Below, piece after piece: positions 25,301 to 31,903 of a stretch of 37,154 bases of DNA. Position numbers and translations under genes: made by a program. The stretch is from Eggerthellaceae bacterium. Lineage in GTDB: Bacteria > Actinomycetota > Coriobacteriia > Coriobacteriales > Eggerthellaceae. The stretch is from assembly GCA_017434045.1 (NCBI GenBank), contig JAFRGA010000059.1, positions 1 through 37,154 on the forward strand, written 5' to 3'. Below the pieces are notes generated by a model. It saw only the letters and a program-made list of their open reading frames with translations. It searched no databases and was not told the origin of the DNA. Positions within the stretch are counted from its first letter, which is position 1. Every line of letters begins with the position of its first letter.

Positions 25301-26326
25301 GCCGAAACCGTTGTACCAGGTCACGAGATACGACCTGGGGCTCTGGGAGTACACGGCCGTGTACTCCTGGTCCCTGTCCGCGGCGTAGGGCGCGGGGTCC
25401 CACCGGTCGAAGGCGTACGTGTACTGCACATCATCTTGTCTCGAAGGGCCTTCGCGGCTCGGCACCGTCCCCTTCTCGACTGTCTCGGTGCCCAGAGGGG
25501 ACCCGTCTGAGTCGAGCCACGTGATGGTGTAGGTCTCGGCCTTGTCCGTCTTGTAGGTCAGGTCCTTGTCCTTGCGGAGCGTCTTGTCGGCCGGGAACGC
25601 GTCGCCGTCCTGGTCATACCAGTCGACTTTCTGGTCGGGCGGGTCCGGCATGGACTCCCCGTAACGCACCTGGTCTGTTCTCAGCACCTCGCCGTCCGGG
25701 CCCTCGAACGTGACCGTGTGCTCGTTCCCCTCCCATTGGGCGGTGTAGACGGTGTCCTCCTCCACCGTCTCGGCGACGGGCGCGTAGCCCTTGTCGGCAT
25801 CGTAAGGCCACGTCTTGTCCTTGTCGTCCTTCCAGCCCGTGAAGGAGTAGCCCTCGCGCTTGCCGTCGGAGCCTTCGGCGAGCTCGAAGGTCGGGGTAGT
25901 CGAGCCCTTCGTCAGGTTCTTGTGCACGTCGTCGGGGAAGACCTCCTCGTCGTCGACGCCGTCGGTGTAGGTCACCGTGAGGTTGCCGCCCCAATCGGGC
26001 ACGACGACGAACTGCAGGCGGCCCTGGGCTGCAACCCTGACCGCGGGGGCCTCGAAGGCCTCCCCCTCGGCCAGCTTCGCCACGGCGACGCGTTGCTTCA
26101 GGTCTTCCTTCCCCGCGTTTGCCCAGTCTATGTTGTCCGGGTCGGCCACCTGCCATATCTCGAGGTTCGCGAGGGTGCCGTTCTCGTGGCCCGCAAGCGG
26201 GTCCGTGTTGATAGCGGCAAAGGCCAGGCACTCGACGCGGAACGACGACCAGAACACGAGCGCGAACACGAGCAGCATCCGGACCGCCCTTGCCATATGC
26301 TCTTTCTTGATGATGCGCTTTTGCAT
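22334..26326 (-). CDS. Large secreted surface protein with InlB-type repeats and an acidic stalk
   Basis: The 1330-residue product has a signal sequence (basic start, VRMLLVFALVFWSSF, probable cleavage near residue 37). Then come about three InlB B-repeat (Flg_new) modules at residues ~140-390, with GYSFTGWKDD, YTYAFDRWDPAPYA and YTYEFDHWDPAPST as landmarks. A Big/Ig-like region follows (VATLTGRSPGKVEVTCKL). Two related Ig-like modules lie at about 1020-1180 (FSYKWERWTEKTGAWEEV, ITYRWEQSTDGCKTWTVI). A highly acidic Asp/Glu/Phe tract is at about 1195-1250, and the C-terminus is LAANPFAPLAAPFALG plus LTTAGLVEKLLAFRRQMK, a short membrane segment with a basic end. There is no LPXTG motif. TAGGTAG precedes the ATG. 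It is the last gene of the operon with the ExbB- and ExbD-like genes, 65 bases after the latter. Confidence 0.85.
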   Translation of the reverse strand: MQKRIIKKEHMARAVRMLLVFALVFWSSFRVECLAFAAINTDPLAGHENGTLANLEIWQVADPDNIDWANAGKEDLKQRVAVAKLAEGEAFEAPAVRVAAQGRLQFVVVPDWGGNLTVTYTDGVDDEEVFPDDVHKNLTKGSTTPTFELAEGSDGKREGYSFTGWKDDKDKTWPYDADKGYAPVAETVEEDTVYTAQWEGNEHTVTFEGPDGEVLRTDQVRYGESMPDPPDQKVDWYDQDGDAFPADKTLRKDKDLTYKTDKAETYTITWLDSDGSPLGTETVEKGTVPSREGPSRQDDVQYTYAFDRWDPAPYAADRDQEYTAVYSQSPRSYLVTWYNGFGGELASGYWEYGQTPEYPGTPTYEDDGYTYEFDHWDPAPSTVDGEASYTAVWNATKKDEPVEQGSGEDQKLDEGQQMSPQSAQNVQQSVGKASPARFAAGVFRALTQPTPAYAAEGDDANTVLVATDDLLEWEVKPVDDSASAEIAFENGVATLTGRSPGKVEVTCKLKDAANAATAYQLPEGMTPADFEMKFEVTVVYVSSLEIYRADTGKLVGGAVGEEVPPEGDGSKEHPLQLTDEQKAGFGLTAKANVSTGAGGQGPETFESSPGSPLSKSSDRLLSDLKWSVLDGDLKEVDPAVASITQDGVLSVAAGEGAPSKLAVRCTSANGENGEYSEYVYFGDWSQDLLQGEDRHQDELTVVVQSPKLRPDGTPYGAEETSSGSAEAVESSEAADTPPAEGETDAAADNSQDSEPPTAEETAEEAKNYIETKSVYDKDLKNAATGKQLDRNSKTYTMTLPTGAHPEGQAVSVAGFGTTLSLLLDDAGVPLEKQKNIDYLEFTNAEAITTRVSWADLVNASHAEASYVIVATQATVLGALGEGGAESGGAAQAGADTTKLLDNTRYQVMFDQSDAAPALTEAMAALRWVNTITVRMKGVAEEEGDEGLRPTINYTPVPKGYTAFLTVVPTESVGSKNFSYKWERWTEKTGAWEEVATNIEQTIHVPTDDEHIGNFYRVSVIMDDSTSKPSKPAQIKEGTGLVVQLDYQPPFAGDWANFTSHIIGADENDPNITYRWEQSTDGCKTWTVIPNETGKTLRVKTNPVSPGASSSGSGGATVLTYIRVVATLGSQSGVSGPQLLTVQVGDNPDGHDSTENDGNDVPANSGGSENPSGDAEDPDAEDLTIEDEGDFEDEDDFGDEGDDDFEDEGDFEGDFEDDFADGDDEAEQEDEPAGAPQVAPTQELPETFKPIDESQIIVSEDVSKKIADQNKTDDSKVPGARWTKISATPKPDEVRHVLAANPFAPLAAPFALGLTTAGLVEKLLAFRRQMK
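22660..22800. repeat. Short tandem repeats coding the acidic tract
   Basis: Imperfect 9-15-bp repeats built on TTCGAAGTCGCC and TTCGTCTTCG encode the DEGDFEDE-like tract of the surface protein. Such tracts are prone to length change by slippage. Confidence 0.7.
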
Positions 26327-26391
26327 TGACTACCTACCAATACGAGACTGACGAGACGTGCGATAGCGATCTGAGACTTGGCGATGCGCCG

Positions 26392-26733
26392 CTAAGACTT
26401 GTTCTCGTCTGTTCCGGAATTGCCCTCTTCGACGAGGTAGAACTGGCCCGTCTGCGGATCTTGGTATACTTTGCCTCTTTCCACGAACCCATTGCCCTCG
26501 CCGTAGAGCTGTTCGGTCATTTCCTTGACGGCATCCGAATCGAGCTCTTGGGTAGCGTCCACTTTCTGAAACTGTGCCAAGTCGACATTCCAAGCGACGA
26601 CGAGCGCCACCATGAGACCGCAGGCGAACACGAGCATGACATCGCCGACATTGCTCAACGACGACATCGGGTCTACGTCGTCAGGCGCCTTGCGTGCCCT
26701 GAAACTGCCGCTCTGGCTGAAATAACTCGACAT
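26392..26733 (-). CDS. ExbD/TolR-like small membrane protein (DUF2149-like)
   Basis: The 113-residue protein has one transmembrane helix at about residues 31-50 and a short external C-terminal part. The helix begins NVGDVMLVFACGLMVALVV; this aligns with the DVMLVLLIIFMV helix of ExbD/TolR, and Asp31 falls where ExbD has its essential proton-carrying aspartate. The overall size and motif recall family DUF2149 (recalled, not searched). It follows the ExbB-like gene by nine bases with AGGGG as ribosome site. The likely role is the stator-partner peptide of a proton-driven motor. The usual periplasmic ExbD domain is much reduced here (about 60 residues). Confidence 0.72.
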   Translation of the reverse strand: MSSYFSQSGSFRARKAPDDVDPMSSLSNVGDVMLVFACGLMVALVVAWNVDLAQFQKVDATQELDSDAVKEMTEQLYGEGNGFVERGKVYQDPQTGQFYLVEEGNSGTDENKS

Positions 26734-26742
26734 ATTCGGCCC

Positions 26743-27768
26743 CTATCGTTCGTCCTGTCCTGCAATGAAGCCCCCGCCCGTCCCGCTTTTAGGCGCTCGT
26801 TTGTAGACCACATCGTAGAAGGTCGGTTCAACGATCTTGTCGAGACCGCTCGAATTGTCCCCCGAAGGAGCATCCGGGTAATAAGGCGAGGCAGAACGTG
26901 AAGGGAGCTCGCTTCCGGGAGCTACCGCAGGCTCCTGCGTCGGCGCTCCAGACGTTTCGTCGGGAATTGGAGACTCCGAGGAATTCGGCTCAGCCGAATT
27001 GTGCGCTCCACGACCGCCGTCGCCCTTGCCTTTTGCAACATGAACGCCCTTTTGCGCACCCCCCGTGCGAGATTCGTACAGGAACGCATAATCCGAAGGC
27101 TCGGTAATCTTGATCTTGCCTTCAGCCCTCATGTCTTCAAGTTTCTGCAACATTGTGGCCATTGCGCTGTCCAATGCCGTCATGTAGTTTCCATACCAAT
27201 TGCTGCGGATCTTCCCGATCACCATGCATACCGCAGCGGCAACCAAGCCGGCGACGGTCGTGTCGAACGCGACGAGCAGCGAACTGGAAAGGGCGGCGGT
27301 GTCGGCTTTGCCCAAAGCTTGGATACCGGGGCCGAGCGGGATGAGCGTACCCATGAGGCCGAGCATGGGAGCTATGCGGGCCGCCATGTTGTTACGACCG
27401 GTAATCCGATCGTATCGAGTCTCCTCTTCGCTGACAAGCCGCCTGATGAGGGCAACAAGTGCATCGCCCGGCAGCGTCCGGTAGTCGTACACCGTGAGCA
27501 GCGCTATCTTTTGGCTTCGCAGAAGGGCCGACTTCTGTATGACTTCGGGGATTTCCTCCTCTTCAGCCGACATCAAATCCGAAAGGAACTTCGGCATGAA
27601 TACTTTGAAGTGCCTGCGCTCTGAAAAGCACTCTGCAACGATACTGCCTATGCAGAAGAGCGAATAGCCAATCAAGGCAAGCAAGAGGATTATGTCAGGC
27701 GCAAGCAACGACTGGGCAACGACGTGCAACACGTCGCTGAGATACGTCTGAACGATTGAACCATCCAT
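26743..27768 (-). CDS. MotA/TolQ/ExbB proton channel family protein
   Basis: The 341-residue protein has an N-terminal helix (PDIILLLALIGYSLFCIGSIV), a cytoplasmic segment of about 110 residues, and the conserved TM2-TM3 pair MAARIAPMLGLMGTLIPLGPGIQAL and LLVAFDTTVAGLVAAAVCMVIGKI, the core of the MotA/TolQ/ExbB family. TM3 has the Thr pair expected to line the proton path. After about residue 215 comes an unusual Pro/Ser/Gly-rich cytoplasmic tail (SEPNSS-like, ending FIAGQDER), absent from typical ExbB. The ATG at 27768 has AAGGGAG eight bases upstream; a frame nine codons longer is less likely. It is the first gene of a three-gene operon with the ExbD-like protein and the large surface protein. 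Confidence 0.87.
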   Translation of the reverse strand: MDGSIVQTYLSDVLHVVAQSLLAPDIILLLALIGYSLFCIGSIVAECFSERRHFKVFMPKFLSDLMSAEEEEIPEVIQKSALLRSQKIALLTVYDYRTLPGDALVALIRRLVSEEETRYDRITGRNNMAARIAPMLGLMGTLIPLGPGIQALGKADTAALSSSLLVAFDTTVAGLVAAAVCMVIGKIRSNWYGNYMTALDSAMATMLQKLEDMRAEGKIKITEPSDYAFLYESRTGGAQKGVHVAKGKGDGGRGAHNSAEPNSSESPIPDETSGAPTQEPAVAPGSELPSRSASPYYPDAPSGDNSSGLDKIVEPTFYDVVYKRAPKSGTGGGFIAGQDER

Positions 27769-27797
27769 CGAGAAAGCTCCCTTCAAATGCGACATTG

Positions 27798-27815
27798 ACG
27801 CGCTCAGGAGCGCGT
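27798..27815 (-). promoter_or_regulatory. Leader hairpin before the ExbB-like operon
   Basis: ACGCGCTC pairs with GAGCGCGT 30 bases upstream of the ExbB-like start. On the opposite strand it is followed by TTTTAT, so it could equally end plus-strand transcription, though no plus-strand gene precedes it. The rest of 27769-28071 shows AT-rich sequence without a clear promoter and the hairpin at 28005-28058. Confidence 0.35.
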
Positions 27816-28004
27816 TTTATCAACATTACCACCCAAAAAGAAAAAATGGGGGATTCCCTGCAAAAACGCAAGCACCCAACGATTTCTCAACATTTCCTCG
27901 TACGGAATGCACAAGACTTGAGCTTCGGAATGGCAGAGCAGCTGTGCTGATGACGTCGTCCCACCTCGGGGCTTCGCAGAAGCAGCCGCGTGAATAATGG
28001 CAGG

Positions 28005-28058
28005 GCACGATGGAGGAACGGGCAGCGTCCCTTTAACACGCCCGCCTCTCCATCGTGC
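28005..28058 (-). terminator. Hairpin after the glutamine synthetase gene
   Basis: An 11-bp perfect outer stem (GCACGATGGAG / CTCCATCGTGC) encloses an inner CGGGC / GCCCG stem, 13 bases beyond the glnA stop. There is no T-run, so it may be a processing or stability structure rather than a classical intrinsic terminator. Confidence 0.45.
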
Positions 28059-28071
28059 AATGGCCTTCTCG

Positions 28072-30171
28072 CTAATCGTAGAAGAGGATCTCGTTGTAGC
28101 TGGGCACGGGCCAATGCTTTGCACTGACCACAATCTCGAGGTTGTCGACTTCGGCGCGGAGCTTCTCCATGATGGGAACGACCCTGTTGGCGTTTTGGTT
28201 AGCGCATTCCTGCTGGTCGGGTATGGCGCGAACCTCATGATGCGTTTCGTCCAGCTCCACGAGCAGGCCGTTGATCGCCTTAACGCCTTCTGTGAGTTTC
28301 CTCAGGATGGTCTCCTGCGGCGTCAAGTCGGACTCGGGCAGAACCGCCTTGACCTTCCACAGGTTCTCGGCAACCTCGGCTGCATACGAGGCGATGGCGG
28401 GCAGGTACAGCAACCGCACCATGCGCTTCATGACGCGGGCCTCGATGTTGATGAGCTTGTTGTATTTCTCGAGCTTGACCTCGTAGCGGCTACGGATCTC
28501 ATTCTCGTTGAGGACCCCGAACTCCTCGAACAAGTCTATGTTCTTGCGGTCGAGCAGGCACGGCAAGGCGTCGGCGGTCGTGCGTTTGTTGGCCAGGCCG
28601 CGACGGGCTGCCTCGGCTTCCCACTCTGCGGAGTAGCCGTTTCCGTCGAAGATGATCCGCTCGTGATCGCGCAGCGTCTTCTTGATCCAGGCTATAGCTT
28701 CCCTCTCGAACGGCTCGCCCTCCAGGCCTTGCATTGCGTCGGCGAAGCTCTTCAGCCCCTTCGCAACGGCCGTGTTCAAAATGGTGTTGGCCTCGGAGGG
28801 ATTGCACGAGCTTCCGGGCATGCGGAATTCGAACTTGTTGCCGGTGAAGGCGAAGGGGCTCGTGCGATTGCGGTCGGTGTTGTCCTTCAGGAAAGCGGGC
28901 AGCGTCGACACGCCGAGGTCCATGGCTACCTTGTGGGCGCTTGCATACTCGGATTCGTGATCGTTGACCAGGGCGTCCACAATAGCCGACAGCTCCTCGC
29001 CCAGGTAGATGGACACGATTGCCGGCGGCGCTTCCTGCGCTCCGAGGCGATGGTCGTTGCCAGCGCTCGCAACGGACATGCGCAACAATTCCTGGTATTC
29101 GTCAACGGCTTCGATAATGCAGGTGAGCAAGACGAGGAAGCGCAAGTTCTCAATCGGGTTGTCGCCCGGCTCCAGAAGGTTCTTCCCATTCGCGGACAAC
29201 GACCAGTTGTCGTGCTTTCCGCTGCCGTTGATGCCCTTGAAGGGCTTCTCGTGCTGCAGGCACACAAGGCCGTGATGGCTGGCCAGCATGCGCATCTTCT
29301 CCATGGTGAGCAGGTTGTGGTCGATTGCGCGATTTGCCTGCTCGAAAATGGGGGCGAGCTCGTGCTGGGCAGGCGCCACCTCGTTGTGCTTGGTCTTCGC
29401 CGGTATGCCGAGTTTCCACAGCTCGTCGTCGAGCTCCTTCATGAACTCGTTGACGGTCGGCCGAATGGCACCGAAATAGTGCTCCTCGAGCTCTTGCCCC
29501 TTGCAAGGGGCGTAGCCGAACAGCGTGCGGTTGGTGAGCATCAGGTCGAGGCGCTGGCGATACGATTCCTCGGAGATGAGGAAGTATTCCTGCTCGCATC
29601 CCACCGTGACATCGATGCGCTGCTCCACCTCGCCGAACAGGGCAAGCACGCGGTTCACCTGCTGCTCGATAACAAGGCATGAACGCAGCAACGGCGTCTT
29701 CTCGTCGAGTGCCTCTCCGGTGTAGCTGCAGAAGGCCGTGGGAATGCACAGCACTTCGTCTTTGATGAACGCGAAGCTGGTGGGATCCCATGCCGTGTAA
29801 CCGCGCGCCTCGAACGTGGCACGCAAGCCGCCGTTGGGGAAGCTCGATGCGTCGGGTTCGCTCTTGATGAGCTCCTTGCCCGAGAAGCGCATGAGGGCCC
29901 GCCCGTCAGCGATGGGGTCGAGGAAGCTGTCATGCTTCTCGGACGTGATGCCCGTAAGGGGTTGGAACCAATGCGTGTAATGCGTGGCGCCCTTTTCAAT
30001 CGCCCATTCCTTCATGGAGTGGGCCACGACGTTGGCGACCTCGATGTCGAGCGGCTCGCCTCCCTGAATAGTGCGCATGAGCGCTTTGTACGTCACGCTT
30101 GGCAGGCGTTCGGCCATCACGTGCTCGTTGAACACGAGCGACCCATAGATTTCAGACACGTTCTCAGACAT
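28072..30171 (-). CDS. glnN: Type III glutamine synthetase
   Basis: Makes glutamine from glutamate, ammonia and ATP; GSIII enzymes are large dodecamers found in Bacteroidota, cyanobacteria and some Actinomycetota and Firmicutes. At 699 residues it has the GSIII length, well above the ~450-470 of GSI. Landmarks are YGSLVFNEHVMAERLP at the N-terminus, ATHYTHWFQPLTGITSEKHDSF, the metal-site VTVGCEQEYFLI, KTKHNEVAPAQHELAPIFE, EKPFKGINGSGKHDNWSL, and FKFRMPG-type NKFEFRMPGSS. I start at the ATG at 30171, with AAGGGAA upstream; the frame is open 16 codons more. It is monocistronic. Its upstream gap holds repeat copy D. Confidence 0.95.
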   Translation of the reverse strand: MSENVSEIYGSLVFNEHVMAERLPSVTYKALMRTIQGGEPLDIEVANVVAHSMKEWAIEKGATHYTHWFQPLTGITSEKHDSFLDPIADGRALMRFSGKELIKSEPDASSFPNGGLRATFEARGYTAWDPTSFAFIKDEVLCIPTAFCSYTGEALDEKTPLLRSCLVIEQQVNRVLALFGEVEQRIDVTVGCEQEYFLISEESYRQRLDLMLTNRTLFGYAPCKGQELEEHYFGAIRPTVNEFMKELDDELWKLGIPAKTKHNEVAPAQHELAPIFEQANRAIDHNLLTMEKMRMLASHHGLVCLQHEKPFKGINGSGKHDNWSLSANGKNLLEPGDNPIENLRFLVLLTCIIEAVDEYQELLRMSVASAGNDHRLGAQEAPPAIVSIYLGEELSAIVDALVNDHESEYASAHKVAMDLGVSTLPAFLKDNTDRNRTSPFAFTGNKFEFRMPGSSCNPSEANTILNTAVAKGLKSFADAMQGLEGEPFEREAIAWIKKTLRDHERIIFDGNGYSAEWEAEAARRGLANKRTTADALPCLLDRKNIDLFEEFGVLNENEIRSRYEVKLEKYNKLINIEARVMKRMVRLLYLPAIASYAAEVAENLWKVKAVLPESDLTPQETILRKLTEGVKAINGLLVELDETHHEVRAIPDQQECANQNANRVVPIMEKLRAEVDNLEIVVSAKHWPVPSYNEILFYD

Positions 30172-30269
30172 GGGTGTATTCCCTTCGTTTTTACGTTCCA
30201 CCCATATTACAGGAAGCAAGCAAGCAATAGGGCTGCACCTAGCACTCCAAACACACTGTTAGCATTTAA

Positions 30270-30420
30270 AGCGCCGCGGAGCGGGCGCCCGGAGAACAGC
30301 GCTGGGCGCTGTTCTCAACGAGAACGGGCGGCATTCATGCCGCCCCCGTACATACTTCCAGAACTATTTCCCGAATGCGCGAAGCGCAGTCGGGAATAAA
30401 ACCTGGCCCATATAAGCGGC
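30270..30420 (+). repeat. Dispersed intergenic element, copy D (three-hairpin block only)
   Basis: This copy carries the block seen in C and inverted in B, without the GGCGAACCCC units. Hairpin 1 is GAGAACAGCGC / GCGCTGTTCTC at 30292-30316. Hairpin 2 is GGGCGGCAT / ATGCCGCCC at 30326-30345. Hairpin 3 is TTCCCGA / TCGGGAA with an inner TGCGC / GCGCA at 30368-30396. Arms differ from those of C but remain complementary. It lies about 100 bases upstream of the glutamine synthetase start, on the far side of any promoter. The rest of 30172-30699 holds the three hairpins listed below. Confidence 0.8.
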
Positions 30421-30497
30421 GTGCCATCTCCAAGTAGGCATCATGGCCGTCCTTGCAACGGAGCGAGCGGCTGCAGGGTGTGCCTGATAGACGAGAG

Positions 30498-30536
30498 AAC
30501 CCCGCCGACGCGTATTTTGATACGCGAGGCGGGGTT
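30498..30536 (-). terminator. Distal hairpin downstream of rpsI
   Basis: The outer stem AACCCCGCC / GGCGGGGTT encloses the inner stem GCGTAT / ATACGC with a 4-nt loop. It is flanked by GATAGACGAGA and GAAC.TCTAGC, the same flanks as the hairpin at 30635-30676. It is probably a second terminator for rplM-rpsI. Confidence 0.5.
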
Positions 30537-30580
30537 TGAACTTCTAGCAGGTGCGCACTGTAGCCGCGCAGCGTGCAGAA

Positions 30581-30607
30581 GTTGCGGCGTTTGTAAAACG
30601 CCGCAAC
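30581..30607. repeat. Perfect 12-bp hairpin between the two rpsI terminators
   Basis: GTTGCGGCGTTT pairs with AAACGCCGCAAC across a 3-nt loop. Flanks CGTGCAG and TGGCGAGTGC recur side by side at 35734-35750 without this hairpin, as if it had been inserted between them. Confidence 0.5.
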
Positions 30608-30634
30608 CAGAGATGGCGAGTGCGATAGACGAGA

Positions 30635-30676
30635 AAGGCACCCCGAGTTGGCTTAGGCCAACGACGAGGGTGCCTT
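30635..30676 (-). terminator. Terminator of rplM-rpsI
   Basis: The outer stem AAGGCACCC / GGGTGCCTT and the inner stem GTTGGC / GCCAAC with a 4-nt loop lie 24 bases after the rpsI stop. On the minus strand they are followed by TTTCTCGTC. The flanking TAGACG / CGTCTA can extend the stem. Confidence 0.7.
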
Positions 30677-30699
30677 GAACGTCTAGCGTGCCGCCAGAA

Positions 30700-31092
30700 T
30701 TAACGCTTGCTGAACTGCGGGCGCTTGCGGGCCTTCTTCAGGCCGTACTTCTTGCGCTCGACCATACGCGGGTCACGCGTAAGGAAGCCAGCTTTCTTCA
30801 GCTCGAGGCGATAATCGCCGGCCTCGAGAAGGGCGCGGGAGATGCCGTGACGCAGAGCGCCGGCCTGACCTGCCACGCCGCCGCCATTGAGGCGGGCGAT
30901 GACGTCGAAATGACCTTCGGTGTCGGTAACCTTGAACGGCTCCATGAAGGTGTCGATCAGGGCCTGACGACCGAAGTAATCCAGAGCCTCGCGGCCGTTA
31001 ACCGTGACTTTGCCCGTTCCAGGAACCAGGCGGACGCGGGCAACCGCGTTCTTGCGACGGCCGGTGCCGTAATACAGAGCTTCGTTAGCCAT
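30700..31092 (-). CDS. rpsI: 30S ribosomal protein S9
   Basis: A small-subunit protein whose basic C-terminal tail reaches the P-site tRNA. The 130-residue protein has [47 protein letters not shown], and the tail [26 protein letters not shown] ending in the invariant SKR. It follows rplM by 11 bases, the universal L13-S9 pair, and is ended by tandem hairpins. Confidence 0.98.
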   Translation of the reverse strand: MANEALYYGTGRRKNAVARVRLVPGTGKVTVNGREALDYFGRQALIDTFMEPFKVTDTEGHFDVIARLNGGGVAGQAGALRHGISRALLEAGDYRLELKKAGFLTRDPRMVERKKYGLKKARKRPQFSKR

Positions 31093-31103
31093 GACGTGTC
31101 CTC

Positions 31104-31532
31104 CTACAGTTCAATCTTGCGCGGGTTCTGAGCTGCATGCGGATGATCGGGGCCCGCATACACCTTCAGCTTCTTGCCCTGGGCGCGACCAAGCGTGTTC
31201 TTCGGCAGCATGCCCTTGACGGCATGCTCGATGACGCGCTCGGGATGCTTTGCCATGGCCTGCTCGAACGACTCGGACTTCAGTCCGCCGGGATAACCGC
31301 TGTGGCGGTAATAGCGCTTGTCTTTGGCCTTGTTGCCCGTCACGCGAATCTTGTCGGCGTTGATGATGACGATGAAGTCACCGGTGTCGACATGGGGCGT
31401 GTACTGGGGCTTATGCTTGCCGCGCAGGATGTGCGCAGCCTTGGCGGCAACGCGGCCAAGAACCTGATCTTCAGCGTCGATCAGGAGCCACTCGCGCTCG
31501 ACCTCGCCGGGCTTTGCGTAGTACGTCTTCAC
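31104..31532 (-). CDS. rplM: 50S ribosomal protein L13
   Basis: An early-assembly large-subunit protein. The 142-residue product begins [33 protein letters not shown] and shows [37 protein letters not shown], and [28 protein letters not shown]. The start is GTG at 31532 with GGAGGA at optimal distance; the longer open frame upstream is leader sequence without family similarity. It is first in the rplM-rpsI operon. Confidence 0.97.
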   Translation of the reverse strand: MKTYYAKPGEVEREWLLIDAEDQVLGRVAAKAAHILRGKHKPQYTPHVDTGDFIVIINADKIRVTGNKAKDKRYYRHSGYPGGLKSESFEQAMAKHPERVIEHAVKGMLPKNTLGRAQGKKLKVYAGPDHPHAAQNPRKIEL

Positions 31533-31762
31533 TGTTCTATCCTCCAAATTCTTCGCACGCACGCAGTTGAAGCGGCTGCATGCGTCCTGCGAACGCCAAT
31601 CGCCACCCGAAGGTGCCGGCTCGCGCTCGCGCTGTGTTTTCAAAAGTGCAGGTTCGTGTGCCACGCCGGTTTCCTACGCCGACAACGCCAAGCTCGGGCT
31701 GGACGACCCGCGCCTCATGGCGCCTAGCACCGTTACTGCTTCACGGGGCTTTTGAAAGCAAC
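31533..31762 (-). promoter_or_regulatory. Long leader of rplM-rpsI
   Basis: If the promoter at 31769-31798 is used, the transcript has an untranslated leader of about 230 bases, long for a ribosomal protein operon. It contains several short GC-rich inverted repeats (for example GGCGCCATGAGGCGC). Some bacteria have L13 or S9 leader RNAs; I cannot match this one to a known family. Confidence 0.35.
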
Positions 31763-31768
31763 TGTTGA

Positions 31769-31798
31769 AGTGTAGCGCCCTAGATTCGGCTGCGTCAA
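31769..31798 (-). promoter_or_regulatory. Promoter of rplM-rpsI
   Basis: On the minus strand TTGACG and TACACT are separated by 18 bases, a strong sigma-70-type match. The divergent NYN gene starts 106 bases away on the other strand. In the remaining part of 31533-31903 a weak plus-strand TTGCGC-16-TAATAC may serve that gene. Confidence 0.6.
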
Positions 31799-31903
31799 CA
31801 GTGAAACGCCTTCCACCTGCGCAATCTTCGCAGTTTTCACAAATCACGACCCAATTGCGCTATCATCAGCGTTCAGTAATACGATATATGGAAAGGGCGG
31901 GGC

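Noticed and set aside
27997..29682. A 561-codon frame antisense to glutamine synthetase
   Set aside because: The minus-strand frame is an unmistakable type III glutamine synthetase; the antisense frame has no recognisable domain.
30420..30500. A tRNA gene in the gap after repeat copy D
   Set aside because: No cloverleaf with a TPsiC arm could be formed; the sequence is explained by the tandem hairpins and their flanks.
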